A stretch of DNA of 64,000 nucleotides from Streptomyces sedi (GCF_006335015.1 NZ_VDGT01000021.1:52398-116397), one strand, 5' to 3'. Positions 33,858-42,933 are shown, counted from the first letter of the stretch. Numbers and translations: made by a program. The notes: generated from the letters alone by a model not told the origin.

Positions 33858-33931
33858 TCAGGCGGACGCGGGCCGTTCCGCGTGCGCGGGCGGTTCAGGC
33901 GGACGCGGGCCGTTCCGCGTGCGCGGACGGT
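33858..33931. repeat. 37-bp tandem duplication at the 3' end of egtC
   Basis: Copy one (33858-33894) and copy two (33895-33931) differ at a single base (G/A). Copy two encodes the last residues of EgtC up to its stop; copy one is a non-coding duplicate downstream. Because 37 is not a multiple of three the duplicate cannot extend the protein in frame. Confidence 0.88.
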
Positions 33932-34695
33932 TCGGCGGGCGACGGGCCGACGGTGGGCAGCGGGTCGACGGCGGCCGAGGTGCGGCTGGCGCGGAGCACG
34001 GAGTGGTCGGGGACCTCGTGCCAGCCCGGCTGGTCGGGGACCGGCTCGGAGGCGACGGTCACCTGTTCGCCGGCGGCGCGGTACCAGAGGCTGTCGCCGT
34101 GCCGGGTGGCGGTGACGGTGTGGCCGTCGGTGAGCAGGAGGTTGAGGCGGGCGCCGGGGCGGGCGTCGGCGACGCGGGCGACGAGTTCGGCCGCGGCCTC
34201 GGCCGCCGGGCGGCCGGCGACGAGGCGGCGGGCGAGCATCAGCCAGAGCAGCGCGGCGTCGCAGCGGCCCTCGACGCCGAGGAGTTCGGCTGCGGTGAGG
34301 GGTTCTTCGAGGTCGGCGGGAAGGTGTTCCCAGCGGTCGATCCGCCCGTTGAGGCTGAACAGCCAGCGCCCGAGCGCGAACGGCGCGACCGCCGCCTCGT
34401 CGTGGCCGCAGCCGGGCGTGGCGGAGCGGACCGCCGCCAGCACGGCGCCGCTGTGCAGCAGGCCGGCCAGCCCCGGGAGGTTGGCGTCGGCCCAGACGGG
34501 GACGGAACGGCGGTAGCGCACCGGCCCCGCCCCGTCGTCCGGCGGGTACCAGCCGATGCCGAAGCCGTCGGCGTTGATCGTGCCACCGGCCTGCCGGCGG
34601 GGCGCCCACGACTGCTCGTAGAGGCTGTGCGGCGGGGTGGTGAGCAGTTCGGCGAGGGAGCGGGGCGGGCCGAGGTAGGCGAGGTGGCGGCACAT
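33895..34695 (-). CDS. egtC: Ergothioneine gamma-glutamyl hydrolase EgtC
   Basis: A 266-residue class II glutamine amidotransferase-like Ntn hydrolase that removes glutamate from the gamma-glutamyl-hercynylcysteine sulfoxide intermediate. The mature N-terminus MCRHLAYLGPP places the nucleophile Cys2, followed by NADGFGIGWY, HSGAVLAAVRSATPGC and FSLNGRIDRW. The ATG overlaps the TGA of egtB by one base (TGATG), so translation is coupled. The C-terminal ~15 residues (AEPSAHAERPASA) lie in a duplicated 37-bp unit. Confidence 0.95.
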   Translation of the reverse strand: MCRHLAYLGPPRSLAELLTTPPHSLYEQSWAPRRQAGGTINADGFGIGWYPPDDGAGPVRYRRSVPVWADANLPGLAGLLHSGAVLAAVRSATPGCGHDEAAVAPFALGRWLFSLNGRIDRWEHLPADLEEPLTAAELLGVEGRCDAALLWLMLARRLVAGRPAAEAAAELVARVADARPGARLNLLLTDGHTVTATRHGDSLWYRAAGEQVTVASEPVPDQPGWHEVPDHSVLRASRTSAAVDPLPTVGPSPAEPSAHAERPASA

Positions 34696-36047
34696 CAGCC
34701 GGCGTCCGTCGCCGGGTCGGCGTCCCGGCAGGTGCGGAAGCCGGCGAAGATCTGGCGGCGTTCCGGCAGGTCCCAGTTGCGGAACGTGGCACGGCAGGCG
34801 ACGGGGTCGGTGCCGAACGAGCCGCCGCGCAGCACGCGGTAGCCGGCGGTGAAGAAGACCTCGCTGTACTCGCGGTAGGGCTGCGCCACGAAGCCGGGGT
34901 AGCCGTCGAACTCCGTGGACGTCCACTCCCAGACGTCGCCGAGGAGTTGGCGCGCGCCGCAGGGCGCGGCACCGTCCGGGTAGGCGCCGACGGGGGCCGG
35001 GCGCAGGTGGCGCTGGCCGAGGTTGGCGTGGCGCGGGGCGGCGGGGGCGTCGCCCCAGGGGTGGCGGAGGGCGCGGCCGGTGGCGGGGTCGTGGCGGGCG
35101 GCTTTCTCCCACTCGGCCTCGGTGGGGAGGCGGCGTCCGGCCCAACGGGCGTAGGCGTCGGCCTCGTACCAGGTCACGTGGAGGACGGGCTCGTCGGGCG
35201 GAACGGGTTCGACGCGGCCGAAGCGGTGGCGCAGCCAGCGGCCGTCGAGGTCGCGGTACCAGTAGGCGGGGGCGGTGAGGTTGGCCTGGCGTCGGTGGAG
35301 CCAGCCGTCGGGGTGCCACCAGCGGGCCTGGTGGTAGCCGCCGGCGGCGATGAACTCCTGGTAGGCGGCGTTGCTGACGGGGGTGGTGTCCAGCCAGAAC
35401 GCGGGGAGTTCACGCCGGTGGGCGGGGCGTTCGTTGTCCAGCGCCCAGGGGTCGTCGGCGGGGTCGGTGCCGAGGGTGAACGGGCCGCCCGGCACGAGGA
35501 CCTCGGCGGGGAGCTTCTCGCCGTGGGGCGCGCGCGGGGGCGCGGGGGCGTGCAGCACGGGGTGGCCGCGCCGCAGTTGGTGGGTGGCGAGCATGGTCTC
35601 GTCGTGCTGCTGCTCGTGCTGGGCGATCATGGCGAAGAAGAACGCCTGTTCGGGACCTGACTCGGCGAGCACGTCGAGGGCGTGGGCGCGCACCTCGGCG
35701 GCGTAGCCGCGGGCCTCGGCCGCCGGGAGCAGCGGCAGGGCGGCGCGGTCGCGGCGTGCGTGGCGGAACGCGTCGTAGGAGTGGTCGAGGTCGGCGCGCA
35801 ACGGGGCGCGTGCGCCGGCGCGGCGGAGCAGCCAGATCTCCTCCTGGTTGGCGATGTGCGCTAGGTCCCAGACCAGGGGGGACATCAACGGGGAGTGCTG
35901 GGCGGCGAGTTCGCTCTCCGGCAGGCAGTCGGTCAGGTCGTGGGTACGCAGCCGGGCGGTGTGAAGGGCCGCGGCCAGCGCGGCGGCGTCGATGGGGCGC
36001 GCGGGAGAGGGGGGCGGGGGCGAGGGGGCGAGGGGCGTCTGGGTCAT
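34695..36047 (-). CDS. egtB: Ergothioneine sulfoxide synthase EgtB
   Basis: A 450-residue non-haem iron enzyme that joins gamma-glutamylcysteine to hercynine with oxygen. The N-terminal DinB-like domain holds candidate iron ligands His64 (WDLAHIANQEE), His144 and His148 (AQHEQQHDE). The C-terminal formylglycine-generating/sulfatase-modifying fold has LPTEAEWEKAAR, LLGDVWEWTSTEFDGYPGF and YRVLRGGSF. ATG 36047 overlaps the egtA stop by 4 nt. The first ~20 residues are Pro-rich. Confidence 0.96.
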   Translation of the reverse strand: MTQTPLAPSPPPPSPARPIDAAALAAALHTARLRTHDLTDCLPESELAAQHSPLMSPLVWDLAHIANQEEIWLLRRAGARAPLRADLDHSYDAFRHARRDRAALPLLPAAEARGYAAEVRAHALDVLAESGPEQAFFFAMIAQHEQQHDETMLATHQLRRGHPVLHAPAPPRAPHGEKLPAEVLVPGGPFTLGTDPADDPWALDNERPAHRRELPAFWLDTTPVSNAAYQEFIAAGGYHQARWWHPDGWLHRRQANLTAPAYWYRDLDGRWLRHRFGRVEPVPPDEPVLHVTWYEADAYARWAGRRLPTEAEWEKAARHDPATGRALRHPWGDAPAAPRHANLGQRHLRPAPVGAYPDGAAPCGARQLLGDVWEWTSTEFDGYPGFVAQPYREYSEVFFTAGYRVLRGGSFGTDPVACRATFRNWDLPERRQIFAGFRTCRDADPATDAG

Positions 36048-37609
36048 TCGGTTGCCTCCTGGGCGGCGAGCCGGCGGGGGTGGCGCCGGCGTTCCCGCGG
36101 GGTGGTGGGGGGCGTGCGGCCGGGGGCGCGCGCTTCGAGCGCGTCGAGCTGGTCGTCGGCCGGGCAGCGTCCGCGTGCGGCGTGGCGGTCGGCGAACGCG
36201 GCGACGGCGTCGCGGAGTTCGCGCGCTCCCGGCTGCCGGGCCAGGGCGGTGTCGGCGGCGGCGAAGCAGGCGAGGACGGCGGCGCCGATCTCGGGGTCGG
36301 AGGGGCCGTGTCGGGCGGCGCGCAGCCAGATGTCGAGCGCGGGGAGCGCGCGCCCGCGGGTGAGTGGTGCGGTGGCGCTCCAGGCGGCCTCGGCCGCCCG
36401 TGGGTCGTCCATCAACGCGGAGGTGACGGCCAGCGGAACGATCCAGCCGTCGTCGGGCTGGGCGTCGATCATGCGCAGTTCGAACCAGCCGCGCGGGCGC
36501 ACCGGCGGGAAGAGCGTGCCGAGGTGGTAGTCGAGGTCGTCCAGGCCGGGCGGTGTGGGGGGCCGGGAGTCGGCCGACGCCCCGGCGCCCTCGGACGAAC
36601 GCGGCCGGTGCTCCCCGGCGCCCGGGCCGTCGCCGGCGCTGGGCCCGTCGCCGGTCCGGCCGCGCAGCCAGGAGCGGAAGGAGTGGTCGGGGGGCGCGTT
36701 CCAACTCGCGGGCGCCGGGCGGCGCACGCAGAGGAGCGAGGCGTCCAGGGCGTAGCGGGCCCAGAGCGCGCGGGGGTCCTCGCCGTCGGCGTCGCCCGGG
36801 GTGGCGGGGCGGGTGCGGCCGGGGTCGACGCGGGTCCAGAGTGCCTGCCGGGTGGAGCGCCAGCCGGTGGGGCGGCCGAGGTGGAGCGGCGAGTTGGCGA
36901 AGGCCGCGGTCAGCACCGGGCCCAGCCGGTGGGCCAGCGCCCAGCGGGCACGGTAGCCGTCGGGCCCCTCGCTGTCGTCGCCCGCGTCCAGGCTGATCTG
37001 CACGGAGGCGGTGGCGCGCATCACCAGCCGGCCGGCGGGCCCCTGCCGGTCGAAGAACCGTTCCATCGCGCGATAGCGCGGGTGGTCGAGCACCCGGGGC
37101 GAATCGCGGAACGGGTCGAGGCCGAGGCCCGCGGTGACCAGGCCGGCGTCGGCGAGCGCGGCGCGGAGACGTTCCAGATCGGCCCTGGTGGCGGCGACAC
37201 AGGCGGCGAGCGAGTCGGCGGGCGCGCTGCTGATCTCGACCTGGCCGCCCGGTTCCCGGGTCAGCCGTCCGCCGCCCGGCAGCCGGCCGGCGGTGGCGAG
37301 GCGGTCGAGGGCGGCGCGCGAGGCGTCGGGCGGCACGGCGGCGCCCGGGTCGTCGCCGCGCCGCACCAGCCACTCCAGTTCGACGCCGGTGCGGGCCGGT
37401 GGCCCCGGCGCGAGGCAACGCGCGGCGACATGGGCGAGCGCCTCCGACTCGCCCAGGGGGCGCGCGTCGTCGGTCGGGTAGCCGGGGGCGTGCGCGGGGT
37501 CCGCGGTACCCGGCGGGTCGGGGCGCCGCGCGGAACCAGGGGGGTGCGCGCGGTGAGGGGTGTGCGCGGGGTCGGGGGTGTGCGCGGGGCGCGACGCTTC
37601 CGAGGCCAT
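36044..37609 (-). CDS. egtA: Ergothioneine pathway glutamate-cysteine ligase EgtA
   Basis: A 521-residue GCS2/GshA-like ligase making gamma-glutamylcysteine from Glu, Cys and ATP. Core motifs: GVELEWLV, GGGRLTREPGGQVEISSAPA, GLGLDPFRDSPRVLDHPRY, MRATASVQISLDAG, FANSPL and GWFELRMIDAQPDD. The first ~55 residues are a repetitive Pro-Ala-His stretch (PAHTPDPAHTPHRAHPPG) and an internal Gly/Pro insert lies near residue 335; both are probably disordered. It heads the egtABCD operon, coupled to egtB by a 4-nt overlap. Confidence 0.94.
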   Translation of the reverse strand: MASEASRPAHTPDPAHTPHRAHPPGSARRPDPPGTADPAHAPGYPTDDARPLGESEALAHVAARCLAPGPPARTGVELEWLVRRGDDPGAAVPPDASRAALDRLATAGRLPGGGRLTREPGGQVEISSAPADSLAACVAATRADLERLRAALADAGLVTAGLGLDPFRDSPRVLDHPRYRAMERFFDRQGPAGRLVMRATASVQISLDAGDDSEGPDGYRARWALAHRLGPVLTAAFANSPLHLGRPTGWRSTRQALWTRVDPGRTRPATPGDADGEDPRALWARYALDASLLCVRRPAPASWNAPPDHSFRSWLRGRTGDGPSAGDGPGAGEHRPRSSEGAGASADSRPPTPPGLDDLDYHLGTLFPPVRPRGWFELRMIDAQPDDGWIVPLAVTSALMDDPRAAEAAWSATAPLTRGRALPALDIWLRAARHGPSDPEIGAAVLACFAAADTALARQPGARELRDAVAAFADRHAARGRCPADDQLDALEARAPGRTPPTTPRERRRHPRRLAAQEATE

Positions 37610-37695
37610 CCCGGACGCCCTCCTTGATCCGTTCTGACCCGATTTTCCGGGCCCGTGGGATCACGGTAGGACGGCCGGGGACGACCTGCCGGGTG

Positions 37696-38883
37696 CTATA
37701 CGGCCAGTCGGCGCACGGCCAGCTCCGCGTAGAGCGCCGCGCCCCGCGCGAGCACCGACTCGTCGAACGCGGCCAGCGGGGAGTGGTTCGTCGGCGCCGT
37801 CTCCGGGTCGGCGCCCCGGGGGGTGGCTCCGAGGAAGACCATGGCGCCCGGCACCTCGTCGATCACCCGCGAGAAGTCCTCGGCGCCGGTCAGCGGGCTC
37901 TCCATCGGCGCGAACCACTCCTCGCCGAACGCCTCCCGCACCGCGTCGGCGGCGAACGCGGTCTCGGCGGCGTCGTTGACGGTCACCGGGTACTGCTCGA
38001 CGAACTCCGCGTCCACCGCCAGCCCGTGGGCGGCGGCCACGCCCTCGCAGACCGCGACCAGGCCCTCGGCCAGCCGCGCCCGCGCCTCGTGCGAGAAGCT
38101 GCGGACGGTCGCGGCGAAGCGCGCGTCGTCCGGGATGATGTTGGTCGCCGTGCCGGCGTGGAAGCGGCCGACGGTGAGCACGACGGGGTCGAAGACGTCG
38201 AAGGCGCGGCTGATCCAGGTCTGGAGCGCGGTGACCATCTCGCAGGCGGCCGGGATCGGGTCCAGCGAGCGGTGTGGCGCCGAGCCGTGGCCGCCGGCGC
38301 CGCGCACCGTGACGTTCAGCACGCTGGAGGCGGCCATCGCGGGCCCGCCCCTGGCCGTGAAGACGCCGGCGGGCCAGGAGTGGGAGAGGACGTGGAGGGC
38401 GTAGGCGGCCCGCGGGCGCTCGCCCGTGGCCTCCAGCACCCCCTCGTGCAGCATGTGCCCCGCGCCGTCGTACCCCTCCTCCCCCGGCTGGAACATCAGC
38501 AGCACGTCGCCCGCCAGCTGGTCGCGGTGCGCGGCCAGCAGCCGGGCGGCGCCGGCGAGCATCGCGGTGTGCAGGTCGTGGCCGCAGGCGTGCATCCGCT
38601 CGGCCTCGGCGGCGAACGGCAGCCCGGTGCGTTCGGCGACCGGCAGCGCGTCCATGTCGCCGCGCAGCAGCACGGTGGGGCCGGGGCGCGCTCCGGGCAG
38701 CACGCCGGTGACGGAGGTCAGTCCGGTACCCGTGGTGATCTCGACGGGCAGCCCGTCGAGCGCGGCCAGCACCGCCTCCTGGGTCCTGGGCAGTTGAAGG
38801 CCGACCTCGGGGATGGAGTGCAGCTGACGGCGGAGCCGAACGAGATCGTCGCTCATCGCCCTGGCGTCGTCGAGAAGGTTCAT
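37696..38883 (-). CDS. M20-family amidohydrolase (hippurate/IAA-amino-acid hydrolase-like)
   Basis: A 395-residue zinc amidohydrolase. Motifs: RRQLHSIPEVGLQLPRT, LLRGDMDALPVAE (metal Asp), MHACGHDLHTAML (metal Cys/His), FQPGEEGYDGAGHML (Glu pair) and GTATNIIPDDARF. It should hydrolyse an N-acyl amino acid. It has no signal peptide. It begins 29 bp after the SEDS gene on the same strand, so the two may be co-transcribed although no functional link is evident. The egt operon follows 86 bp downstream. Confidence 0.9.
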   Translation of the reverse strand: MNLLDDARAMSDDLVRLRRQLHSIPEVGLQLPRTQEAVLAALDGLPVEITTGTGLTSVTGVLPGARPGPTVLLRGDMDALPVAERTGLPFAAEAERMHACGHDLHTAMLAGAARLLAAHRDQLAGDVLLMFQPGEEGYDGAGHMLHEGVLEATGERPRAAYALHVLSHSWPAGVFTARGGPAMAASSVLNVTVRGAGGHGSAPHRSLDPIPAACEMVTALQTWISRAFDVFDPVVLTVGRFHAGTATNIIPDDARFAATVRSFSHEARARLAEGLVAVCEGVAAAHGLAVDAEFVEQYPVTVNDAAETAFAADAVREAFGEEWFAPMESPLTGAEDFSRVIDEVPGAMVFLGATPRGADPETAPTNHSPLAAFDESVLARGAALYAELAVRRLAV

Positions 38884-38912
38884 CGTGGGATTCTGCCCAA
38901 CTCTGACCGGCT

Positions 38913-40481
38913 TCAGCGTTCCCGCCGCTCACGTCCGTTCGCTCGCTGTCGGGGAACGATCGGGTCCGGGCGGTCCGCGCGATGGCCGCGCGGCGGCGAC
39001 GCCTCGACGAGGGCCGGGGTGATGATCGTCGCGTTCCCCTCGGGCTCGGTCACGGCGCGGCCGGCGCGGTCGCTGACCCGGATGAGCAGCGCCACCAGCA
39101 GCCAGTTGGCGACCGTCGCGGAACCGCCCTGCGCGAGAAACGGCAGCGCCTTGCCGGTGAACGGGATCAGTCCCGTGACCCCGCCGGTGATCACGAACAC
39201 CTGGAGCGCGAGCACCGTCGACAGCCCGGCCGCGAGCAGCTTGCCGAACGGGTCGGGGGTGACCATCGCCGCCCGCAGCCCGCGCTGCACGAGCAGCGCG
39301 TAGAGCAGCAGCACCAGGGTCAGACCCAGCAGCCCCAGCTCCTCCCCGACCGTGGTCAGGATGTAGTCGCTGCGACCGGCGAACCGCACCAGCCAGGAGT
39401 GCCCCTGCCCGAGCCCCGTGCCGGTCAACTCGCCGGCGCCGAAGCTGAAGAGGGCCTGGGCCGCCTGGTCGGAGACGACGCCGGACGGCTGCCGCTCGGG
39501 CGGCAGGAACGCGGCCATCGGGTCGAGCCAGGCCCGCACCCGTCCGTGGACGTGCTCCTGGGTCGCGGCGACGGTGACGGTGCCGATCACGGCGAGGAGC
39601 GCGCCGAAGACCAGCCAGCCGGGGCGGCTGGTGGCGATGTAGAGCATGGCGACGAAGACGCCGAAGAAGATCAACGAGGTGCCGAGGTCACGCTCGTGGA
39701 AGAGCACCACCAGGCTGACCGCCCAGACGGCGAGGATGGGCCCCACGTTCCGCCCGCGCGGCAGCGCGACCCCCCACACCCGGCGGCCGACCAGGGCGAG
39801 CGCGTCGCGGTTGGCCATGAGGTAGCTGGCGAAGAAGACGACGATCATGACCTTCACGAACTCGCCCGGTTGGACGGAGAACGAACCGACCGTGATCCAG
39901 CGCTTCGCGCCGTAGGTGTCCTCGCCGAAGAACGCCGGGGCCATCAGCAGCGCCATCGCTACGGCCATACCGAGGTAGGGATAACGCTGCAGGGTGCGGT
40001 GATGGCGCAGCGTGACCAGGGTCGCCATCAGCAGCAGCACCGCGATCACGGCCCAGCGGACCTGGTCGGGCGCGGCGGGCTGCGCCTGCCACGGCTCGTC
40101 GGCGAGATGGACGGCGTAGGCGTGGTCGAGCCGGTCGATGAGGACGAGGCCGAGCCCGGTCAGCAGCACCGTGACGGGCAGGATCAACGGGTCGGCGTAG
40201 CGCGCGAAGCGGCGCACCACGAGGTGCGCGGCGAGGGCGAGGGCGCCGAGGCCCAGCGCGTGGGCGGGCAGCCCGGGCGGCAGTCGCTCGTCGAGGGTGA
40301 GGCCGACGATCGCGTGGCCGGCGGTGGTGATCGCGATCGCGAAGAGGACCAGGCCGAGTTCGACGCGGCGGCGGTGGGCGATCCAGGCGCGGACCCAGGG
40401 GGACGGCTGGGGGCCGCCGCGCCGCGGGCGGCCCCATCGGCGCGCGGGCGCCCACGCCCGGCGCGTGCCCCTGCGAACCAT
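38913..40481 (-). CDS. SEDS family protein (FtsW/RodA/SpoVE)
   Basis: A 522-residue, ~10-12-helix membrane protein of the family that polymerises peptidoglycan glycan strands from lipid II. Signatures: GAKRWITVGSFSVQPGEFVKVMIVVFFASYL (parts GAKRWI, QPGEFVK), FHERDLGTSLIFFGVF (catalytic Asp region), GTGLGQGHSWLVRFAGRSDYILTTVGEELGLLG and the C-terminal GLIPFTGKALPFLAQGGSA. The first ~40 residues are Arg-rich. ATG 40481 is my choice; GTG 40508 is an alternative. It cannot be assigned by eye to FtsW, RodA or a sporulation paralogue; there is no partner PBP next to it. Confidence 0.88.
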   Translation of the reverse strand: MVRRGTRRAWAPARRWGRPRRGGPQPSPWVRAWIAHRRRVELGLVLFAIAITTAGHAIVGLTLDERLPPGLPAHALGLGALALAAHLVVRRFARYADPLILPVTVLLTGLGLVLIDRLDHAYAVHLADEPWQAQPAAPDQVRWAVIAVLLLMATLVTLRHHRTLQRYPYLGMAVAMALLMAPAFFGEDTYGAKRWITVGSFSVQPGEFVKVMIVVFFASYLMANRDALALVGRRVWGVALPRGRNVGPILAVWAVSLVVLFHERDLGTSLIFFGVFVAMLYIATSRPGWLVFGALLAVIGTVTVAATQEHVHGRVRAWLDPMAAFLPPERQPSGVVSDQAAQALFSFGAGELTGTGLGQGHSWLVRFAGRSDYILTTVGEELGLLGLTLVLLLYALLVQRGLRAAMVTPDPFGKLLAAGLSTVLALQVFVITGGVTGLIPFTGKALPFLAQGGSATVANWLLVALLIRVSDRAGRAVTEPEGNATIITPALVEASPPRGHRADRPDPIVPRQRANGRERRER

Positions 40482-40659
40482 CCCCACCCCATGTGTCGTT
40501 CCGCACACCTGGCGACGGTCCCGTGCCGCCGCTCCGGGTGGAGGCGAACGCCGATCCGCAACCTACCCAGCGGCGTTGGGCACGTCACCCGGCGGGGGCG
40601 GGGCGCATGGCCGCACGGGTGCCGGCACGCATGTCGACGAGGACCGGGGGTACCCGAAA

Positions 40660-40686
40660 GCAACTATCGCTTGGCCCCGTTCGTCT
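40660..40686 (+). promoter_or_regulatory. Candidate sigma-E promoter upstream of hrdD
   Basis: GCAAC (40660-40664), a 17-bp spacer and CGTCT (40682-40686) match the Streptomyces sigma-E pattern GGAAC-N16/17-CGTCT with one mismatch. Sigma-E controls the cell-envelope stress response, and hrdD is a known target in S. coelicolor. Confidence 0.5.
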
Positions 40687-40786
40687 TCTAAGGGTGGGGA
40701 GGGGGTGAGCCCGGTGTGACACCGGAGCGAGACGACTGGTGCGGTCGGGCAGGGTACTCCATCGCCGAGAAAAGGATGCGCTGGTT

Positions 40787-40815
40787 GGGAATTCTGTCCG
40801 GATTCCCGTCGTTAG
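40787..40815 (+). promoter_or_regulatory. Candidate sigma-R promoter upstream of hrdD
   Basis: GGGAAT (40787-40792), exactly 18 bp, then GTTAG (40811-40815) matches the sigma-R consensus GGGAAT-N18-GTT. Sigma-R responds to thiol oxidation, and hrdD is a described member of its regulon in S. coelicolor. The predicted start site is about 100 nt before the hrdD ATG. Confidence 0.7.
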
Positions 40816-40916
40816 ATCGTTACGGGCTTGGGAGGCAAGGGGGCACCCCGGTCCGGTCCGAGGAGGACCCTGTGTGATCACCGCGATCACCATTGAGCAA
40901 TCGCAAGGGAGCACGT

Positions 40917-41927
40917 ATGGCAACCCGTGCCGTCGCCCGGCGTCAGGACACCGATGACAGTGTCGCGACGGGCAGTGTCCGGTCCAGCGCGAGCAGCGAT
41001 GCCACGGAGCGCGACCTCGTCGGCATGTACCTCGACGAGATAGCGCGCACTCCGCTGCTCGACGCGGCCAAGGAGGTCGAGCTGTCCCTCGCCATCGAGG
41101 CGGGGCTGTACGCGCGGCGTCTGCTGGAGGGGCTGGAGGAGCCGGTGGAGGGGGCGGCCTCGGCCTCCGCCTCACGCGAGGAGCTGACGGAGCTGGTCCG
41201 CGAGGGCGAGCGCGCCAAGGACAGCTTCATCCGGTCCAACCTCCGCCTGGTGGTAGCCGTCGCGCGGCGCTACCCACGCAGCGGACTGCCGCTGCTCGAC
41301 CTGATCCAGGAGGGCAACGCCGGCCTGGTCAGGGCGGTGGAGAAGTTCGACTACACGAAGGGCTTCAAGTTCTCGACCTACGCCACCTGGTGGATCAGGC
41401 AGGCGATCACGCGCTCGATCGCCGACCAGTCGCGCACCATCCGGCTGCCGGTGCACCTGGTGGAGGAGCTGGGCCGCATCCGGCGGGTCCAGCGCGAGTT
41501 CAACCGCGAGCACGGCCGCGAGCCGGAGCCGACCGAGGTCGCCTCGGAGCTCGGCTCCACGCCGGAGCGCGTACAGGACGTGCTCGACTGGGCGCGCGAC
41601 CCGGTCAGTCTGAACATGTCGGTGGACGACGAGGGCGAGACCCAGTTCGGCGACCTGCTGGAGGACACCTCCGCGGCCTCGCCCGAGCAGTCGGTGCTGG
41701 TGATGATGCGGCGGGAGGGTCTTGAGGACCTGATCGGCCGGCTCGACCAGCGCACCGCGGCCATCATCAGGGCGCGCTACGGCATCGAGGACGGGCGCGA
41801 GCGCACACTCACCGAGGTGGGCAAGCAGCACGGCCTCACCCGGGAGCGCATCCGGCAGATCGAGAAGCACGCGCTGCTGGAGCTGAAGCGCATGGCCAGC
41901 GACTCCGGCTTCGACGCGGCGGCCTGA
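40917..41927 (+). CDS. hrdD: Group 2 sigma factor HrdD
   Basis: A 336-residue sigma-70 factor lacking the long region 1.1 of HrdB. Regions visible: 1.2 (DLVGMYLDEIARTPLLDAAKEVELS), 2 (IRSNLRLVVAVARRYPRSGLPLLDLIQEGNAGLVRAVEKFDY and FSTYATWWIRQAITR), 3 (IRLPVHLVEELGRI) and 4 (TLTEVGKQHGLTRERIRQIE). The start MATRAVARRQ and the ending SDSGFDAAA agree with what I recall of HrdD. It recognises the same promoter class as HrdB but is not essential. Two stress promoters lie upstream; a 10-bp hairpin follows. The ATG follows AAGGGAG. Confidence 0.88.
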   Translation: MATRAVARRQDTDDSVATGSVRSSASSDATERDLVGMYLDEIARTPLLDAAKEVELSLAIEAGLYARRLLEGLEEPVEGAASASASREELTELVREGERAKDSFIRSNLRLVVAVARRYPRSGLPLLDLIQEGNAGLVRAVEKFDYTKGFKFSTYATWWIRQAITRSIADQSRTIRLPVHLVEELGRIRRVQREFNREHGREPEPTEVASELGSTPERVQDVLDWARDPVSLNMSVDDEGETQFGDLLEDTSAASPEQSVLVMMRREGLEDLIGRLDQRTAAIIRARYGIEDGRERTLTEVGKQHGLTRERIRQIEKHALLELKRMASDSGFDAAA

Positions 41928-42285
41928 CGACGCCGGCCACCGACCGCGGGCGGGTGACTTCCCCGCCCGCGCGTCCACGGGGCGGCGCCGTCGCGTCGAC
42001 GACCGTCCCCACTCCCGGCAGGGCGCGCCGGACGGCGCCCGCCCGACCGTGAGCGCTCCTCGACGGCCCCGGTGCCCCGCGGCACCGGGGCCGAGCGCTG
42101 TCCGGGGCCGGTGTGACGGGCGACACAGCACTGGGCGAAATAACCGGGGACTTCCTCCCCGTTGAGACCAGCGAACAGGCAACCGGGGAGACGTTCCCCG
42201 CTTGTTGCCATCCATCAAGACCCACCACGCGCTCCGCACCCGCTCGGTGCGGGCCGCACGGCGGCCACGACCTCGGGGGAGTCCC
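41928..42285. other. Intergenic region after hrdD
   Basis: 358 bp with no gene supported. It holds the hrdD terminator (41945-41971) and, near 42129-42200, two copies of a motif like GGGGACTTCCTCCCCGTTG / GGGGAGACGTTCCCCGCTTG in shortened form (CCGGGGA...CCCCG), a likely promoter/operator zone for the TetR gene. Confidence 0.45.
41945..41971 (+). terminator. 10-bp hairpin after hrdD
   Basis: CGCGGGCGGG (41945-41954) pairs with CCCGCCCGCG (41962-41971) around a 7-nt loop, 17 bp after the hrdD stop. Confidence 0.75.
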
Positions 42286-42933
42286 GTGAAGAGCACCACC
42301 GTCGGCGCGACGCGCGCCCCGTTGCGCGCCGACGCGGCGCGTAACCGGGAACGCATCCTCGCCTCGGCGCGGGAGGCGATCGTCGAGCAGGGGCACGAGG
42401 TGGCCCTGGACGAGATCGCTCGACGCGCCGGCGTGGGCAACGCCACGCTCTACCGGCACTTCCCCGACCGCGAGTCGCTCCTGCTGCATGTGCTGATGCA
42501 CGTCAGCGACCAGATCACCGAGCGGGCCCGACAGGCGCTGGAGGCCGAGACCGATCCGTTCGAGGCGCTGAGCAGGATGGTCCTCGACTCGGCGCGGGAG
42601 CGCATCGGCGGGCTGTGTTGGCTGCTGAGCTTCGCCACCGAGGTCGACGGGCCTCAGCTGGCCGCCAGCCGCGAGCGGGTGCTGCGCGTCACGGAGGAGC
42701 TGCTCGCCAGGGCCCACGCGTCGGGGCAGCTGCGCCCCGACGTCGGCGCGGGGGATCTGCTGATCGCCATCAGCAGGCTCACCCTCACGCTGCCGGGCAA
42801 GACCTGTGTGCGGGACGGCGACATGGCCCGCCGCCATCTACAGATCTTCCTGGACGGCCTCCGTACCCCGTCGCGCAGCCAACTGCCCGGCGAGGCGATC
42901 CAGTTGGCCGACCTCAAGGACGAACGCCACTGA
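42286..42933 (+). CDS. TetR-family transcriptional regulator
   Basis: A 215-residue regulator. Residues about 15-65 hold the TetR helix-turn-helix (ADAARNRERILASAREAIVEQGHEVALDEIARRAGVGNATLYRHFPDRESL, seen as VALDEIARRAGVGNATLYRHF). The C-terminal ligand domain is of the SbtR-like type (TEVDGPQLAASRERVL). GTG 42286 follows GGGGGA. It lies 186 bp upstream of a DHA2 efflux pump on the same strand and very probably represses it until a toxic ligand binds. Confidence 0.88.
   Translation: MKSTTVGATRAPLRADAARNRERILASAREAIVEQGHEVALDEIARRAGVGNATLYRHFPDRESLLLHVLMHVSDQITERARQALEAETDPFEALSRMVLDSARERIGGLCWLLSFATEVDGPQLAASRERVLRVTEELLARAHASGQLRPDVGAGDLLIAISRLTLTLPGKTCVRDGDMARRHLQIFLDGLRTPSRSQLPGEAIQLADLKDERH

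Larger units (their letters stand above)
40482..40916. other. 435-bp promoter region between the SEDS gene and hrdD
   Basis: No gene is supported here. It holds promoters for both divergent genes, including two stress-type promoters for hrdD described separately. An ACTG-rich GTGTGACACCGGAG segment near 40714 and an IR-like GGTACCC at 40649 are the only other features I see. Confidence 0.5.
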
